This document shows, piece after piece, positions 35,144-47,803 of a stretch of 64,000 nucleotides of DNA. The notes under the pieces are model-generated. The model was not told the DNA's origin. It did no database searches and worked only from the letters and a program-made list of their open reading frames with translations. Location of the stretch: the NCBI RefSeq assembly GCF_000512585.2, contig NC_089242.1:3968001-4032000 (forward strand), read 5' to 3'. The stretch's first letter is position 1. Each line of letters begins with the position of its first letter. Both the position numbers and the translations under genes were made by a program. This stretch comes from Kwoniella bestiolae CBS 10118 (taxonomy: Eukaryota > Basidiomycota > Tremellomycetes > Tremellales > Cryptococcaceae).

Positions 35144-37185
35144 TCACTTTTTCAAGACGTTCCCTTCGATATGTTCATCGTGTCCCTTGTCATCAGCCTC
35201 CAAAATTTCGATCCCTTGCGCGGAAACATCCTTGACCTCTTCAGCGTGGTTTCTACCATCGAAAAGTCGAGATACTTCCTCGATAGTGTATCCCTTGGTC
35301 TCCACCAGGAAGAAGTAGGCGAAGATAACCAGGAGGACTTGAATTCCGATGTAAACGAAATAGTATTTCCAAGCTTTCAGAAAGAAGTCAGATGGAGATT
35401 TCGCCCAGAATCCAAGGGGAAAAGCTCACCGATGGCAGCAATTGCAACAGGGTTAACATATTGGTTGAAAGCCAAAGAAACGGACTGTGTGGTCACATAG
35501 ATACTCATACCCTTGGATCTCAAAGAGTATGGGAGAATCTCGGCGACATCTGTCAACCAGACGGAGTGTGTCAGTGGCTGGTTGCACGGCTCACGGAGAC
35601 CCCTTCCCGACTCACAAAGATTCGCCAATACGGCCCAAGCCATGTTTTGGAAAAGGTAGAATATGAAGAGGAAGGGAATGACAGCAGTTCCAACCGATGA
35701 CGATCGGTGTTGGGCAAAGGCGCCCTGCATACCACACTCAGCATTTGACCAAACGAGACTCTCAGATTAGCAGAACAGTCACTCACGGACAATCCGGTGA
35801 CAGCAGAAAAGGCGCAAAGGATTCCGACGGCGCCGGTGAGCCAAAGCGGACGACGACCGATTCTTTCCACAAACTGAGCAATGATCAGGGTGTTGAACAG
35901 GTTCCATATGGCAAGACCTCCGTTGATGCCAGCAACCTGAGAAGGCTTGGTGATCCCAATGAGCTTGAGAATCGGTCTGAGATCAAGTTGGTTCCAGCTG
36001 AGCGTACAATATGACAGAGATCTCAACCCACGCAATGTAGTAAGATACAAGACCAACACCGTTCAGCTGACTTGATGCAGCAATGACTATCAATACGAAC
36101 AATCTCTTTCGATTTCCTGGTGTCTTGAAAAAGGCAAGATACCCGTTGTTTCCCTTATTTTCACGGTCGAACTGAAGACCGTTCTTGATTTCGGCCATTT
36201 CATGTTGGACGAGCTCATCTTCTATGTCACCGTTCGCGTGCATGTCCGCAATGGTCCGCAGAGCTTGCTCCTCTTTCCCTTTGCTGAATAGCCAACGAGG
36301 TGATTCCACCATCAAGCCAAGAGCGATGTAGATACCGATAGCTCCTGTTCCAAAGACTTGAACAATGGTGGGCAAACGCCAAGCCCAAGAAGAATTCCAA
36401 TTGATCATTCCAAAACAAAGCCAGGCAGCTGTTGTTGACCCAACGTAGAAGAAGGCCAGGTACATCCCACCAGCGACGGCTCGCAATCGCTAAGAGGAAC
36501 AACCAATGTTAGGAACAGGCACGTGGACAAACATCGAGCTGGTTTAGCCTACCGGATGACACAACTCTTGTATCATTGTAGGTGCTATCGTGGCCTGCAT
36601 ACCCAGACCAGCACCAAGGACCGCTCGACCAGCGATTAACATGCCTCGACCGTTGGCAAAGGTGTTTACGAATGCACCCGCGACTGAGATCACTGATGCG
36701 ATGAGAAGCGAAGCTCTTCGACCGTAAATATCTCCAATGTAGGACGCGAATACGGGAGTCACAATTTTCGCTGAGAAGGAGTACATTAGTTGCGAGATCG
36801 GCTTGAAGGGCTCCAAAGATACGACTTACGAAAGTAAAAGGAGGCTGCGATGATCCCGAGGGCATTACCAGTGGGACGATCGAAGTCTTTTTGCCACCTT
36901 GGTACGGTCTGAAGACCATTCAGAAGGGACCCATCGTACTACACCGGCATCCAGCCGTTTAGCAATAGTAGAAACGGAGCATCCGTCACACCAGTGACAC
37001 TCACACCGAAGGTGAAGATGCACAGATACATCATTAAGATGTGTATCGCCATTCGTCGAAGACCTTTGTCTTTATACCATGTCGCGTTCGTATTATCTAA
37101 ACTTGGGTCAGCACAATCAGACCGTCGATAGGACACAGTACTTACTCCGCCATGCAGCGTATGCAGGAGTGTTAGGAGCTGCCAT
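35144..37185 (-). CDS. MFS sugar porter
   Basis: This is a twelve-helix hexose/disaccharide symporter of the sugar porter family. It starts MAAPNTPAYAAWR at 37185. The splice after FTFG (donor GTGAGT) joins YDGSLLNGLQ, the classic helix-1 loop. Other marks are YIGDIYGRRASLL, TIAPTMIQELCHP, INWNSSWAWRLPTIVQ, VESPRWLFSKGKEEQAL, SSQLNGVGLVSYYIAWV and, in the second half, VERIGRRPLW and AEILPYSLRSKGM. The final exon has FLVETKGYTIEEVSRLFDG and ends EGNVLKK. At least seven introns are present. The layout is like fungal lactose/cellodextrin or quinate-type porters, which would fit the GH1 gene 7 kb away. The substrate is inference. Confidence 0.92.
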
Positions 37186-37787
37186 GTTGGTCAACTGAGA
37201 CTTATTAGAGAATTGTGATGCAGTCGAGATTAAGCTCAAACTTCGCAGATGGGTGTAGAAACAGATCAGACGCTCTACCATGGAGCGTTTATAAGGCTTG
37301 TCTAAAAGACCGTCCAGGGTAACCCAGAACCGAAACCGGTGTTTTAGACGTCGCCGTGTTGCCCCTCAAAAACAGCTCAACAGAGAATGGAGACCCGAGG
37401 GGAGAAGCCTCAGGCACCCCAGTGTTCGCTTTGAAAGCGAATTCGGATATTCTGACTTTACCTGATATATCATATCATAACCTGACTGAAACCCATTTCC
37501 CCGAGGCTTATGGGAATTTGTTTGACTGGCATCTTGGCCGACGTTGCATTTAAGTGAGATTACGAAATAACGTTTGACCTCGGTGTTGATAATTAACCGT
37601 TCCATCATTTTGGGTCAAGGAACGTCTTTCCAGGGCGAAATGCCATGGCTAACGTAAGACGACCCATATGCAAAGAATCGAGCACATTGGATGAAATTAC
37701 TATTCATACATGGCAACTTGGAGTCATAGACCAAACATTGTATTATGATGAAATTTCGGGCAGTAACCTCAACAGCCCCGATTTCAT
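37186..37787. other. Intergenic region upstream of the sugar porter
   Basis: This 602-bp gap between two reverse-strand genes holds the sugar-porter promoter on its left side and the AAA ATPase 3' end on its right. CGG-like triplets and the repeated motif CGAAACCGGTGTTTTAG lie near 37330. A similar ACACCGGGCCGGTGTTTTAG occurs upstream of the dehydrogenase at 31866, near 31990. No gene is seen. Confidence 0.45.
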
Positions 37788-39792
37788 TTACATGCTGATC
37801 CAAGGGATTTGATACACCATGCTATCTTCGCTGAATTCCAATCTAGCCAGGGTATATCCCATCATCTCGCTCACTGGACTATTGGTCGTTGTCATTGTCG
37901 GGATGGAAGGTGCAGAGATTGAGTCCGTTGACTCCATTTCGTGTCGCAGGTGATGTACTTGTTCGAGCAGGATCGTTCTGAAGTTAGGCTTGTCGTTTTC
38001 GCTGTCGTCGTGACTGGCGATAACCAGCAGCGTAGAAACGCTGCAATGCGAGTTAGCGAAAGGAGCATGGATTGTCATTGCCACTCACAAGGCCTCTTTC
38101 ATGTACGCGAATGAGAAATTTCCAGTCTTATCGGCAAACTCATCCAAGAGGGAATCAGGGAATTCTATCTTTCCATTACTGTGCAGCCTGTTCTGCCACC
38201 ACTTGGCGTAATCTCGACGTTGTGCTTTTGACGGGTCAGGGAAGGTGCTGGGCGAATGAAGGTCAGAACACCTTTACTTCTAAAAGGAAAACCCTCACTA
38301 TTTCCGGTCAAACCTCGAAGGTCGGCTAGACAAGGCAGGGTCTAGTCGGTCGAAGTGGTTCGTGGTACCGATCTACACTATATAAGCGTGGAACTGTTAC
38401 AGCGATGACTGAACCTACTAATAAAAGACCATCATTATCCTCCAGACCATCGACCTCGTTCAAGAAGAACGATCTGTTATCATCTGTGATCAAAGAATCT
38501 AGATCTTCGAGCACGAGCACACATGGTGCTTCAGCTCTGGCTCGAGCAAAGATGTCGCGAATACCTTGACACAGGACGTCAGCGTGGCCAGACCAGAAAC
38601 AGATATGGAATACCTTTCTCATCACCTCCCCAAGCTGCACATGGTCATCAGTGTCGATGCCAATGGGTTACTTTGGCCGACTCTTGCTACGACTAGCACT
38701 CACAATGAAATGACTTGACGTAAAGACTTGGAACGTTGACCTCCTTCATAAGCGCTTTCAAGCTAATGGTCTTTCCATTTCCAGGCGGCTGAGAGAGTAT
38801 ACATTGTCAAACGTCTGGAATACCCAACAACACAACCCCACACTCACTCCCAGAAAGATAAGTCCCCGTTTCCAAGGCACACCGAGGTCTTTGTAAGTCT
38901 TCTCGGATTTGAAGAATGAGCGGTAATCTGATTGCAGAGATTTCTTGAAGCTACCGTCAAGCACCACATCATCCCACGAAGCCTACATAGTGGTCAGCCG
39001 CCTGAGCTTGTAATATGGTACACTCACCTTCTGTACTGACTCCCATAAGGCCCTGTCAGGACGCCACAAGCCCTGTTCAAAGACCCATACCACATCTCTG
39101 AATGTTGAGCAATGGCTGGCGCAAGCATGGATGAATTGATTGGCGGCAGCTGGTGAATCAGTGATGATATGCCATTGGGTGACTTGTCGAAATGATTCCG
39201 CCCACTGTGATCTCGTTGAGATCGACTCAGAATCAAGGGTAGACAGTGACGGTAGAGGAATTCACTCACAGTAGCGAAGATGATCTTGAATTCTCGATCC
39301 TGCCATGCAACCGCCCAGCCTCCGAATACTACCTGTTCTGCGATCTTGCCTGTTCCCTCTCTCCTTCGCGCCGGTTTCATAAACACAGTTCTTTTGATGG
39401 ACTCGACATCATCTAATTCACGGATAACGAGAGATTCAGGAGCACCAGCTGCGAAGCGGAAGATGTCGAAGTAAATGTCGTCAGTAGTGACAATACTGGA
39501 ATTGGGATACAGTGCAGTGATCTGTGTCTGGAGAAACGTGTCGGTACCAGAGCGGGAAGCAGAGACTAAGCAAACGATGGTCAGCCTGGTGCATGCAAGT
39601 CCATCAACTAGTCGTAGTCCACTCACAATGGTCCACAAAGATGTTGAAAGGGTTTGTTGGATGGCTATCTGGACCTGCTTGAGGTTGTGACACCCACGGT
39701 GCTTGCTTGTTCCGAAGTACAGAAGACAGCGATGCGTTGGTGCTAGCAAGCAGGGTATGAAATGCGATAAGAGCGATGGTGCAGAACTTCAT
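37788..39792 (-). CDS. BCS1-like AAA+ ATPase with amino-terminal signal-like segment
   Basis: This is an AAA+ ATPase of the fungal BCS1-like clade. The sensor and ATP-binding parts are complete: GLIFLGPPGNGKTISLKAL (Walker A) and VLVLEDLDSLITDDNRSFFL (Walker B plus sensor region), followed by GTTNHFDRLDPALSSRPSRF. Just before Walker A is VWVFEQGLWRPDRALWESV, then KASWDDVVLDGSFKKSL, typical of this clade. The first residues, MKFCTIALIAFHTLLASTNA, look like a secretory signal peptide rather than a BCS1 membrane segment. About eight short introns occur, and some frames switch at intron borders. A Ser/Thr-rich tail ends WISM. Typical BCS1 assembles complex III in mitochondria; the role here is unknown. 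Confidence 0.87.
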
Positions 39793-40878
39793 GATGGCTG
39801 GAGATGTAGATGTATTACAACACAATTATGAGTCGGCAGGCTTGACAGATGTGATGCATCACCTCTCAATCGTCTTTGATCCTTCCGCACTTTGACATGA
39901 GGCAGAGACGGTGAACGAAACTAGCAGTGAGGTGGATCCATGGATACACAGTACGAGCCAAGACTACGAGGACTAGGTGTGTGAGAAATGCAATAGACGC
40001 TAAGTGCAACGTTGTCGTCATCATTCCGCTGTGTGGTAAATTATGATAACCGGTGACAAGCAGTGGCGTGGCATTTTCGACCCATCATTATGATTGAAGA
40101 ACGTTATCAGGTAGAGGGAGAGCTTGAAAGATCAGACTTCCAAGTCCTCATGCATCCATAGTCCTGATACTGCGCTTCAGGAAGCTTGGATATGCGTACG
40201 TTGACTTGCTCTCACACTGATAGAGCTTGATTGCCAGCGCTGACATGATTCATCTTACACGGAGGACGACTTACACTGTTCCTGAGGCGGTTCCATCACC
40301 TAGTTGAACTGAACTCAAGTCCAGAGCGCCATTGCCTTTTCTTGCACACACACGGACATGTGCTGAGGAGATAGGATCCGTCATCTGCATAGCAGTGACA
40401 GAAGCTCAGCAGTACCGGTAGCTGTCTGAAGATCGGGCAGCAGTGCCTCGGCCGATCGTCTTTCGCTTCAGGTCCGATGCCAAGATCATCCCTGAAGCTA
40501 ATGGCGTTCAAAGGCCCAGCATTGCAAGATTGTCTTTGTCTCTTATCTGATAAAATCACGGCCGATGCCTGCTCTGTTCTAGCGCTTTGATTGTCAGCTG
40601 GCTTTCCTCTGGCGTTCGAAATGTATGTGCCTGAACATGAGTGCAATCATTCCGTCGTGCTCCGTATGCTTATCACCACGTAGACAGGTGCCCTTGGAAA
40701 CGAGGAAGAAAATCATCGTTTTGGGCACGGCCGAAGAACCTGAAATGTTCCCATGGCAGCTGACAAAGAAGATTGCATGACAGATTGCTTTTCTCGTATA
40801 AAGGAGAGACCAGGATATATGCGGATATCGATCTTATCTCTTTCATACAAATACTTGCCTGTCCCTTCCATTGTCATT
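39793..40878. other. 1.1-kb divergent intergenic region
   Basis: This lies between the AAA ATPase and the BIM1-like gene. A 116-codon reverse frame at 40296-40646 has no homology that I recognise and is Cys/Ser-rich by chance composition. The right end has a CT-rich leader (CTCTTTCATACAAATACTTG) just before the ATG at 40879. Confidence 0.4.
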
Positions 40879-41812
40879 ATGTTGCTCCAAACCCTCTTCG
40901 CAGTGGCTACAACCACTGTAGCCTCCGCCATTAGTATCAATCGTCGAGCTGCTATCACAGTAAGTCCATGTGGTCGCTGTCGACCTGTTCTGACTCCCTA
41001 CGCAGGACTTTGACTCCAGTCCGATCGGGTTTAGCTGGCCTCCAGGTCGTACTTTCAACTCGAGCACTGCAACCAAAGCACCCTGCGGTGGATCACCAGC
41101 AGGCGTCCGATCATCTTATCCTCTCAGTGGTGGAGACATATCACTTACCTCCAAAACACTCCTAGATAGCGTCAATATACTATGGACGAATGAGACCGAT
41201 CCGACGAGATTTCATGCCTTCTCCACCTATACCAACACCCTTTCCGAGCTCGGCGCGGGCCATTATTGTCAAGCAGCACCCGATTTCGCTTCATTCGGGT
41301 TGAAAGCAGGAGATGATGTTACTCTCATGATTATGTACAACGTGAGTCTCCCGCATCTCCGGTCAAGACTTGTCGCTGAGTCATCACCCAACCAGCTACA
41401 AGATGTTGCCGACAATTACTACTATTGTGCCGACATAAACCTGGTACAAACAGACGGATTCACTCCCTCTGAACAATACATGTGTAGCAACTACACCTCC
41501 TCTCTCCAAGAAGCCAGCGAAGAGGACTCGATGAAAGTTGGCTCAACTTCCACCATTAGCTCGGCCGATGCGACCAGCAACCAAGGTAGTCAGACCTCGT
41601 CAGCTCAACCCGCTGTCAGCGATTCAGACTCCGCCATTTCTGCGGCAGCGGGTGGTGGGATTGGGGCCGCGGTGACCATCGCCGTCGTCACCCTCGTCGC
41701 TGCTCTCGCCTACTTCTTCGGATACGTCAGATTTGGTAAGAGAAAGCCGGTAGTGCTCGGCGACCACGCTTCGGATTCAACGGGAGTGCCTATCAAAGCA
41801 GCCCAATTTTGA
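40879..41812 (+). CDS. Copper acquisition factor BIM1-like (X325-type) membrane-anchored protein
   Basis: This belongs to the LPMO-like X325 family, whose Cryptococcus member Bim1 works with Ctr1 in copper uptake. MLLQTLFAVATTTVASA is a secretory signal. After a single early intron (donor GTAAGT) the mature chain reads TDFDSSPIGFSWPPGRTF, then ATKAPCGGSPAG and YPLSGGDISL, the family core. DNYYYCADINLVQTDG follows near 41420 after a second intron, with N-glycosylation sequons (NYTSS). A Ser/Thr-rich stem leads to one hydrophobic segment AAAGGGIGAAVTIAVVTLVA and a basic cytosolic tail, so it is a single-pass type I membrane protein rather than the usual GPI form. The copper-ligating N-terminal His of family members is not seen after the predicted signal. 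Confidence 0.83.
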
Positions 41813-42096
41813 ATTAGTAGACACACATCTATGTTGATAGTACTTAGTATTAATATACAATGGTTTGGTGCGGTGAATAATGCAGATATGAATGATCAAT
41901 CAGTTATTAGAGTATGATCGACTGAGTAACAAACGATACATGGCGTAGCAAATCATATTCGGTTTTCGCTCTGAACACGGGCAGGGACTCGGGACTCTAC
42001 AAACACGCACAACGTTCTAATCTCAAAGGGAACCTATCCCGATCAGCTCATTCACGTTTGCCCATTCAACAAGTCCTCGTTCTTAGGAATCCCTTC
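41813..42096. other. Convergent spacer
   Basis: The space holds the 3' ends of the BIM1-like gene and the sugar porter (284 bp). The sequence is AT-rich near 41850 (TTAGTATTAATATAC). No coding sequence is seen. Confidence 0.4.
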
Positions 42097-44430
42097 TTAG
42101 ATAGCTTCTCGGTGATGATATTCACCACCTTTTAGCGCCTTTTCTGCGTCATCGGATGGTAGACCATGTTCTCGGGATAGACCATCTGATCGGATTCAGT
42201 CAGCTTTCGGTTGCAGACTTGCCGTTACACACTCACCTTGAGCCAACTGATTTTCTCGCTCGGTGGCAGAGATTGGCGCGACTTTAGCACCTGGGACAAA
42301 CCAGTGTGTCTCCCTAAAGTAGGAATCCATTTCTTCAAGCGTACGTCCTTTGGTCTCAGGGAATAGGATATAAAAGGTGAGAGCGTTGGTGAAGCCGCAA
42401 ACGGTGAAGACGAGGTAGTATTTCCATCCTGTAAAAACTCAGATCAGCGATGCAATTTTTTGGCTAACACTTCCATCTCACCGATGTTAGACCAGGCTTT
42501 GGGAGAGACCTGACCAATCATGAAGTTTGAGATCCAAGCAGCCATACAGGTGAGCGCAGTTGCTTTACCTCGAACAGCGGTGTTGAAGATCTCCACGGGG
42601 CTAACGGTAAAACGTGCGTCAGTCGGTTCGATTTCTATCAGACAACTAATTCCACTCACTACACCCATGACAACGGTCCAATACACGCAGAGAAAGCAAA
42701 GTTGTAGATGAACAAGACGGTAACAAAACCGATACCTTGACCTCGACTGCCGCCACCTTGAGCGAATTGTTTCGCAAGTGCACTTAGATGAGATCAGTTA
42801 CAACCCTCATAGAATTCAGGACATCACTTACGTAGCAATAGCGAAACACGTTCCAGCTAGCATATTCCCCGCAATCAGTGGGAATCTTCGTCCTACTCTA
42901 TCGACCAATAAGATACAGGCAAGCTCTCCGAATAAAGCGTTGATGTTGTTCAAAGAGTTGATCAGAAGAGCGGTGTTTTGAGAGAAGCCCACAGACTTGT
43001 ACACAGTTCTGTGATGATCGTGATCAGTTGCAGATTTGATCGTCTAGACGTGGGCCGGTACTCACGCAGCATAGTACTGGATAGCAGAGACACCTGTCAT
43101 CTGAACCGAGAACTGGAGGATGATACCGTATAAAACTTTTCGTAAATTGGTACGATCTTTGAAGATCTACACGATGATTCAGTACGACGACATACACTTA
43201 TGGTCCAAGAGAGCTCACCAGACCCCAAGACTGATCGGTCTGGGCTTCTTCTCCTACTTTGGCTTTCATAGAATGCCATTCCCCAAGAACGAACGCGTCA
43301 TTTTGATTCCCCCGGGCGTGCAGTCTGGCCAAGGTCCGAAGAGCATCTTCTTCTCGACCCTTGATCATCAACCATCTATCATACAAAGGTTCAGCGGAGG
43401 TGTACGCGGGATCAGCTTTGACTCACCTGGGTGATTCGGGTAGCAAGAATGACAACAACAAGAGCGGGACGGCAGGGAGCATTTGGAAACCAAGCTTAGA
43501 CAGATGTCAGCCGATGACAAACACAACATCATACCAGTGTACATACCGGTAGTCTCCAAGCAATCGGATCATTGGGATGTGTCTGTTGGACACCGTATGC
43601 GATCCATCCAGCCACGATAGCTCCGATACCGAGGAAAAATTGGAATGTCGCCGTGAGCATACCTCTTTTGGAAGGGTGGGCTAGAAAAGCGGGTCAGCTG
43701 CGTCTCAAAGAGGCGTCGTACGGTCGGGACACATACCAATTTCCGATTGATACACTGTTTCGTTGTTGGTGAGGACCAGGATTGTCAGTATCAACCGAAG
43801 CACAAATCATCCATTCACTTACAAGGCGCCAATACACCCTATACCGCACCGTCAGCAGTCGATCACACCTCTCGCAGATCGCACCGACTTACCAGCATTC
43901 CGATCCCAAGACCCGCAAAGAATCTGCCAGCGAACATGGTCTCTTTGTTCTGAGCAGCTGTCTGTAATAGACCCCCAAGTATAAAGACACCACCGGCAAC
44001 ACTGACTGTTTAGTGTATCAGCGGATGCTGCTTTCCTACTAAAATAGTTCGGCTGACTCACTAGCCATTCTTCGACTAAACTTGTCAGCGATGAGTGAGG
44101 CGGGGATACTACCAACAAAGGCACTGCGGTCTCAATATGTCAGACGATGCCTACGATGTCGATATGGGTGCACCTCGCCTCAACCTACCCGAGCAACATG
44201 GAAGAAACGATAAACCCAATATAATCATCGTCGGTCGTATCGATGGTCGTGATGAAATCCGGGGCTACGAGTACATAGGAAATGACACCCAAGTCATACC
44301 CATATAGCATAGCACCCATGCTGATAAGCGAAGGCAGTCAGTATATACAGGTACATACCCCATGGCGGTCGTAAACTTACGCTGCAAAGCAAGCACATAG
44401 GAACGTATATATCTTCGGTGGTATCGCCAT
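42097..44430 (-). CDS. MFS sugar porter
   Basis: This is a second sugar porter, starting MAIPPKIYTFLCACFAA at 44430. The motifs are AMGAMLYGYDLGVISY, SIPASLIADKFSRRMA, MFAGRFFAGLGIGML, APLYQSEIAHPSKRGML, LLPESPRWLMIKGREEDAL, QMTGVSAIQYYAATVY, VDRVGRRFPL, YPVEIFNTAVRGKATAL and FPETKGRTLEEMDSYF. These mark it as the fungal hexose/pentose or maltose-like group. The final exon codes EHGLPSDDAEKALKGGEYHH and ends EAI. About ten introns are present. It is divergently transcribed from a GH51 arabinofuranosidase across a 656-bp shared promoter, so L-arabinose or another pentose is an attractive, unproven substrate. Confidence 0.92.
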
Positions 44431-45086
44431 GTTGGATAATCTGATATTCGCGGTATCGTTCTTGGTGTGAGGCAAAATGATCGGAGGGGGATTGGGATGG
44501 GACTCCGGCTGGGGGTCCCTATATATCCTCATTCATTCTCATCGAAGATGGGTTATCGTCTGCTTGATCATCGATTGTTTCCGAAGTTTTCGCAACAAAT
44601 ACCGCTTGTTTTTGCTATTCCATCATGTGATGGTTTAGCCGGGATAGGTGTTTTTACCGTAATAAACAGGCACCTGGAGAGTGTTTGTCATGGCTTCCTG
44701 CCCTCATCCGCTTCAAAACCTAAAGAAGCCTTCGATGTCATGTCGGCCCGACTTCTTTACCCTCAATGGGTAACCGCCCCGGACCGTGGGACACGATCCA
44801 CGTGTGGTTCGATCAAAGCGACCACGACGTGTATTGAACAAGGGGCAACGCGGAGGAGAATGTGCCAAATCAAATGCGTTCTTTCCTCTTTCTCACAAGC
44901 TAGAGTAGGCCCGTGCGGCTCAATAGCGTCGCAATGTTGGTCCGGAACCCGGCAAGCGGATGCTTCACAAAGTAACCGAAGAGATGTGAGGAAGTTGGAA
45001 GCTGGAAATATATGTGATACTATACTTGTTCGTCGATGCTTTGTTATTGATCATTCTGCTCGCCTTTTCACCGATTCATCTGTATC
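44431..45086. promoter_or_regulatory. Shared divergent promoter of sugar porter and GH51 gene
   Basis: The 656-bp gap between head-to-head carbohydrate genes carries candidate Zn2Cys6 half-sites, such as GGGGGTCCC near 44513 and CCGGAC or CCGGAA near 44775 and 44940. A TATATATCC lies near 44520. An apparent long open frame here (about 44467-45111) has no domain and is judged accidental. Confidence 0.45.
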
Positions 45087-47465
45087 ATGGCCTTATACAG
45101 CCAGCACGTGACGGTGCTGCAAGCATTGGAGCAACAGCAAAGCCAAATCGATTTCCCCACCGCTCCTACTCATCCCGTCAAGCTACGGTCTACCACTCTT
45201 CATCTCGACACCGGTAGGCTGGTACATCCTGCTGAACCACCGATAACGGACAAGCTCTACTCGGGGTTTCTGGAGCATTTAGGGCGATGTATATATGGAG
45301 GTATCGTGGACGATCCTAAGAACACGAGTCCCGGGGAGTTGCTCGTTAAGCAGGACGATGGGGATAAGATATCCACAGGTAGACTAGGCTGGAGGAAAGA
45401 CGTGATGAGCTGTCTAGCCAAAGACGGTGAACTACAGGTACCTATGATGCGATGGCCGGGCGGTGAGTGTCTCAAGAAAGATAGACGGGTGGACACAGCT
45501 AACATGTGATGCAGGCAACTTTGTGTCAAACTATCATTGGCAGGATGGCATTGGTCCTATAAGTCAGCGACCCAAGAGGATCGAGCTTGCTTGGTTGAGT
45601 GACGAATCCAACATGTGAGTGTGGAATCAGACCAGCGGGAGTGTCACGCTAAAAGGTAATCAGCTTTGGGACAGACGAGTTCATCGATTACTGCCGAGGG
45701 CTGAATTGCGAGCCATACATCTGCTTGAACAGTGAGTCCTGCGGAAGTGCAGGGTCATGTGTTGCTGACGACAGTCGTAGTGGGCACGGGGACATTAGAG
45801 GAGGCATTGGCGTGGCTGGAATACTGTAACGGAACGGGTGACACTCAGTAGGTCACCTACGGATCAAGTCGAGCGATGGGCTGAGCTAATACATGCATCC
45901 AGCTGGGCACAGCTGCGGAGAAAGAACACCGGTCGAGATGAACCACACGCTGTCAAGTATTGGGGATTGGGCAATGAGAGTGAGTCATTTCGTATTGGCA
46001 TGTAGACGTCCAGCTGACGATCTATCGGTCCAGTGTGGGGGCCTTGGCAGGTTGGTAATCTACTTCCATCAGAGTACGCTCGGAAAGCCAGACAGTGGGC
46101 ACATGCTCTGAAACTGGTCGACCCGACGATTCAACTGGTATCATGTGGAGAGACTGTGAGTGATGGTGATGATCTTGAGAGTTTGACTGACAACATCGCA
46201 TAGGGAGCGTCGGATTGGGATAGGGAGGTGATACAGGCATTGCTACCACTGGCAGATATGCATTCGATACATTACTAGTGGGTTGAATCGCGCCAACAGT
46301 CCGAGCTGACCAAAGTAGCACTATGCTGGGTCACGATAAGATGTCCAGTGTGCCAGGGTTCGAATATGAAAAGAATGTCTTCGGTGCGGCGGTGAGTGAT
46401 CCCCTCTCGCTTGTGGATGAGTCGAGCAACGGCTGACTAAAGATACAGGCCGCGGAAAAGCACATCGAAGTGTGCAAGTCCTTGATCGACATGGCTAATA
46501 TTGGTCGGGCTCTGGAGCGTATGCCGGGGAAGGATATGAAGATATGCTTTGATGAGGTGAGTGCTCGGTGGATGGGAGATTACAAATGAGCTGACTGAGG
46601 TGCAATAGTGGAATGTGTGGGATGATGTGAAAGCCCGAGGCGCGAACGGGTTGGAGCAGACGTATGACTACACGGACATGCTGGGTTTTTGTGCATGGTT
46701 GAATGTCTTAGTGAGGAAACACAAGGATATCGGGATAGCATGTCTCGCTCAGTCCGTCAATGTGGTGAGTGGTGGAAAGGAAGCGAAGGAGAGGAGGAAG
46801 CTGACTCAGAGAAAGATCTCACCACTCATGACACGACCGGATGGCATACTCCGACAAACCCTGTACTATCCGCTCCAGCTGTTCAGCAAGTACATGAAGA
46901 ACGGACATCTACTCCAATTACCCTCCTTCCCAGACGTCTAGTGAGTTCTAATTGTGTCGATGCTGGTGCGATGGGAAACTAATGACCCGTAGTACTGGCC
47001 CTTCTTATCCCGTATATATACAGCAAGGGGGATACAAGCCAGCGTATATTGACAGTGTCGCTGTGATGGTGGAAACGTCTGATGGGTTGAGCATACGGTT
47101 GAGTATCTTGAATCGTCACCCAACTGCAGATTGGGAGGCGAAGATTGCGTTTACTGGTTTGAGTAGGTATTTGTTTGCACTATTGATCGGGGGATGAGAA
47201 GCTGACAGCTACGTAGACTTGAAGAAGGTTTCTGTCCATGAGATATACTGTGATGATCTAGCAGCCATCGTACGTGCATACTTCCTCTGTCTTCTGATAC
47301 ATACTGACTTGGCGATCTCGACAGAACACCTTTGAGAAACCAGACACAGTCGTACCAGTGGTGTCGCAATACTGTGGGAATGAGTGGGATGCGAAGTATA
47401 CCGAAGGGTTTACTGTCAGACAGCATTCATGGGTGTTCTTGATATTTGATGGTATACGATGCTAG
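45087..47465 (+). CDS. Family 51 alpha-L-arabinofuranosidase
   Basis: GH51 enzymes remove terminal arabinofuranosyl groups from arabinan and arabinoxylan. The order fits a cytosolic single-domain enzyme without signal peptide. LYSGFLEHLGRCIYGGI opens the barrel. PMMRWPGGNFVSNYHWQDGI follows, then HAVKYWGLGNEVWGPWQVG, where the Glu of GLGNE is the acid/base. KICFDEWNVW carries the nucleophile Glu, and a C-terminal beta domain includes LSILNRHPTADWEAKI. About eight introns are present; most are short, with standard splice signals. The predicted frame near 46280-46325 includes the HSIHYYTMLGHDK stretch. The Zn2Cys6 gene that follows and the porter upstream form a likely arabinose cluster. Confidence 0.92.
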
Positions 47466-47803
47466 ATGATAGGTTACAGAAGTAGAGATTGGAGATCCAT
47501 GCATGCATACATGACTCATACAGTATATGCCCATGGCAATCTTGGATACATTTCTTCCTGTTATTGGATTCACGTGATCAGCTACGTGTGTGTATGTGTG
47601 TGTCCCTGTCCCTGTATATATGTGTGTCGTTGCTATGTGCTCCCTCCCCTCTTCCCCTCTTGCCCTCTTGAAAGAACGGGCTCATTGAATGTTTCTTCTT
47701 GTTTTACACGTAGCATATTCTCACCAATACAAATATCACTTCACCCACTATTCACAATGTCTACACCCAACATATCTCTATTGGAGCGTGCAGTACCTTC
47801 GAT

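Noticed and set aside
34907..35500. 197-codon forward frame
   Set aside because: It is antisense to the terminal exon of the sugar porter, which has clear family motifs.
44467..45111. 214-codon frame between sugar porter and GH51
   Set aside because: No domain, overlaps the GH51 start and lies in a promoter region.
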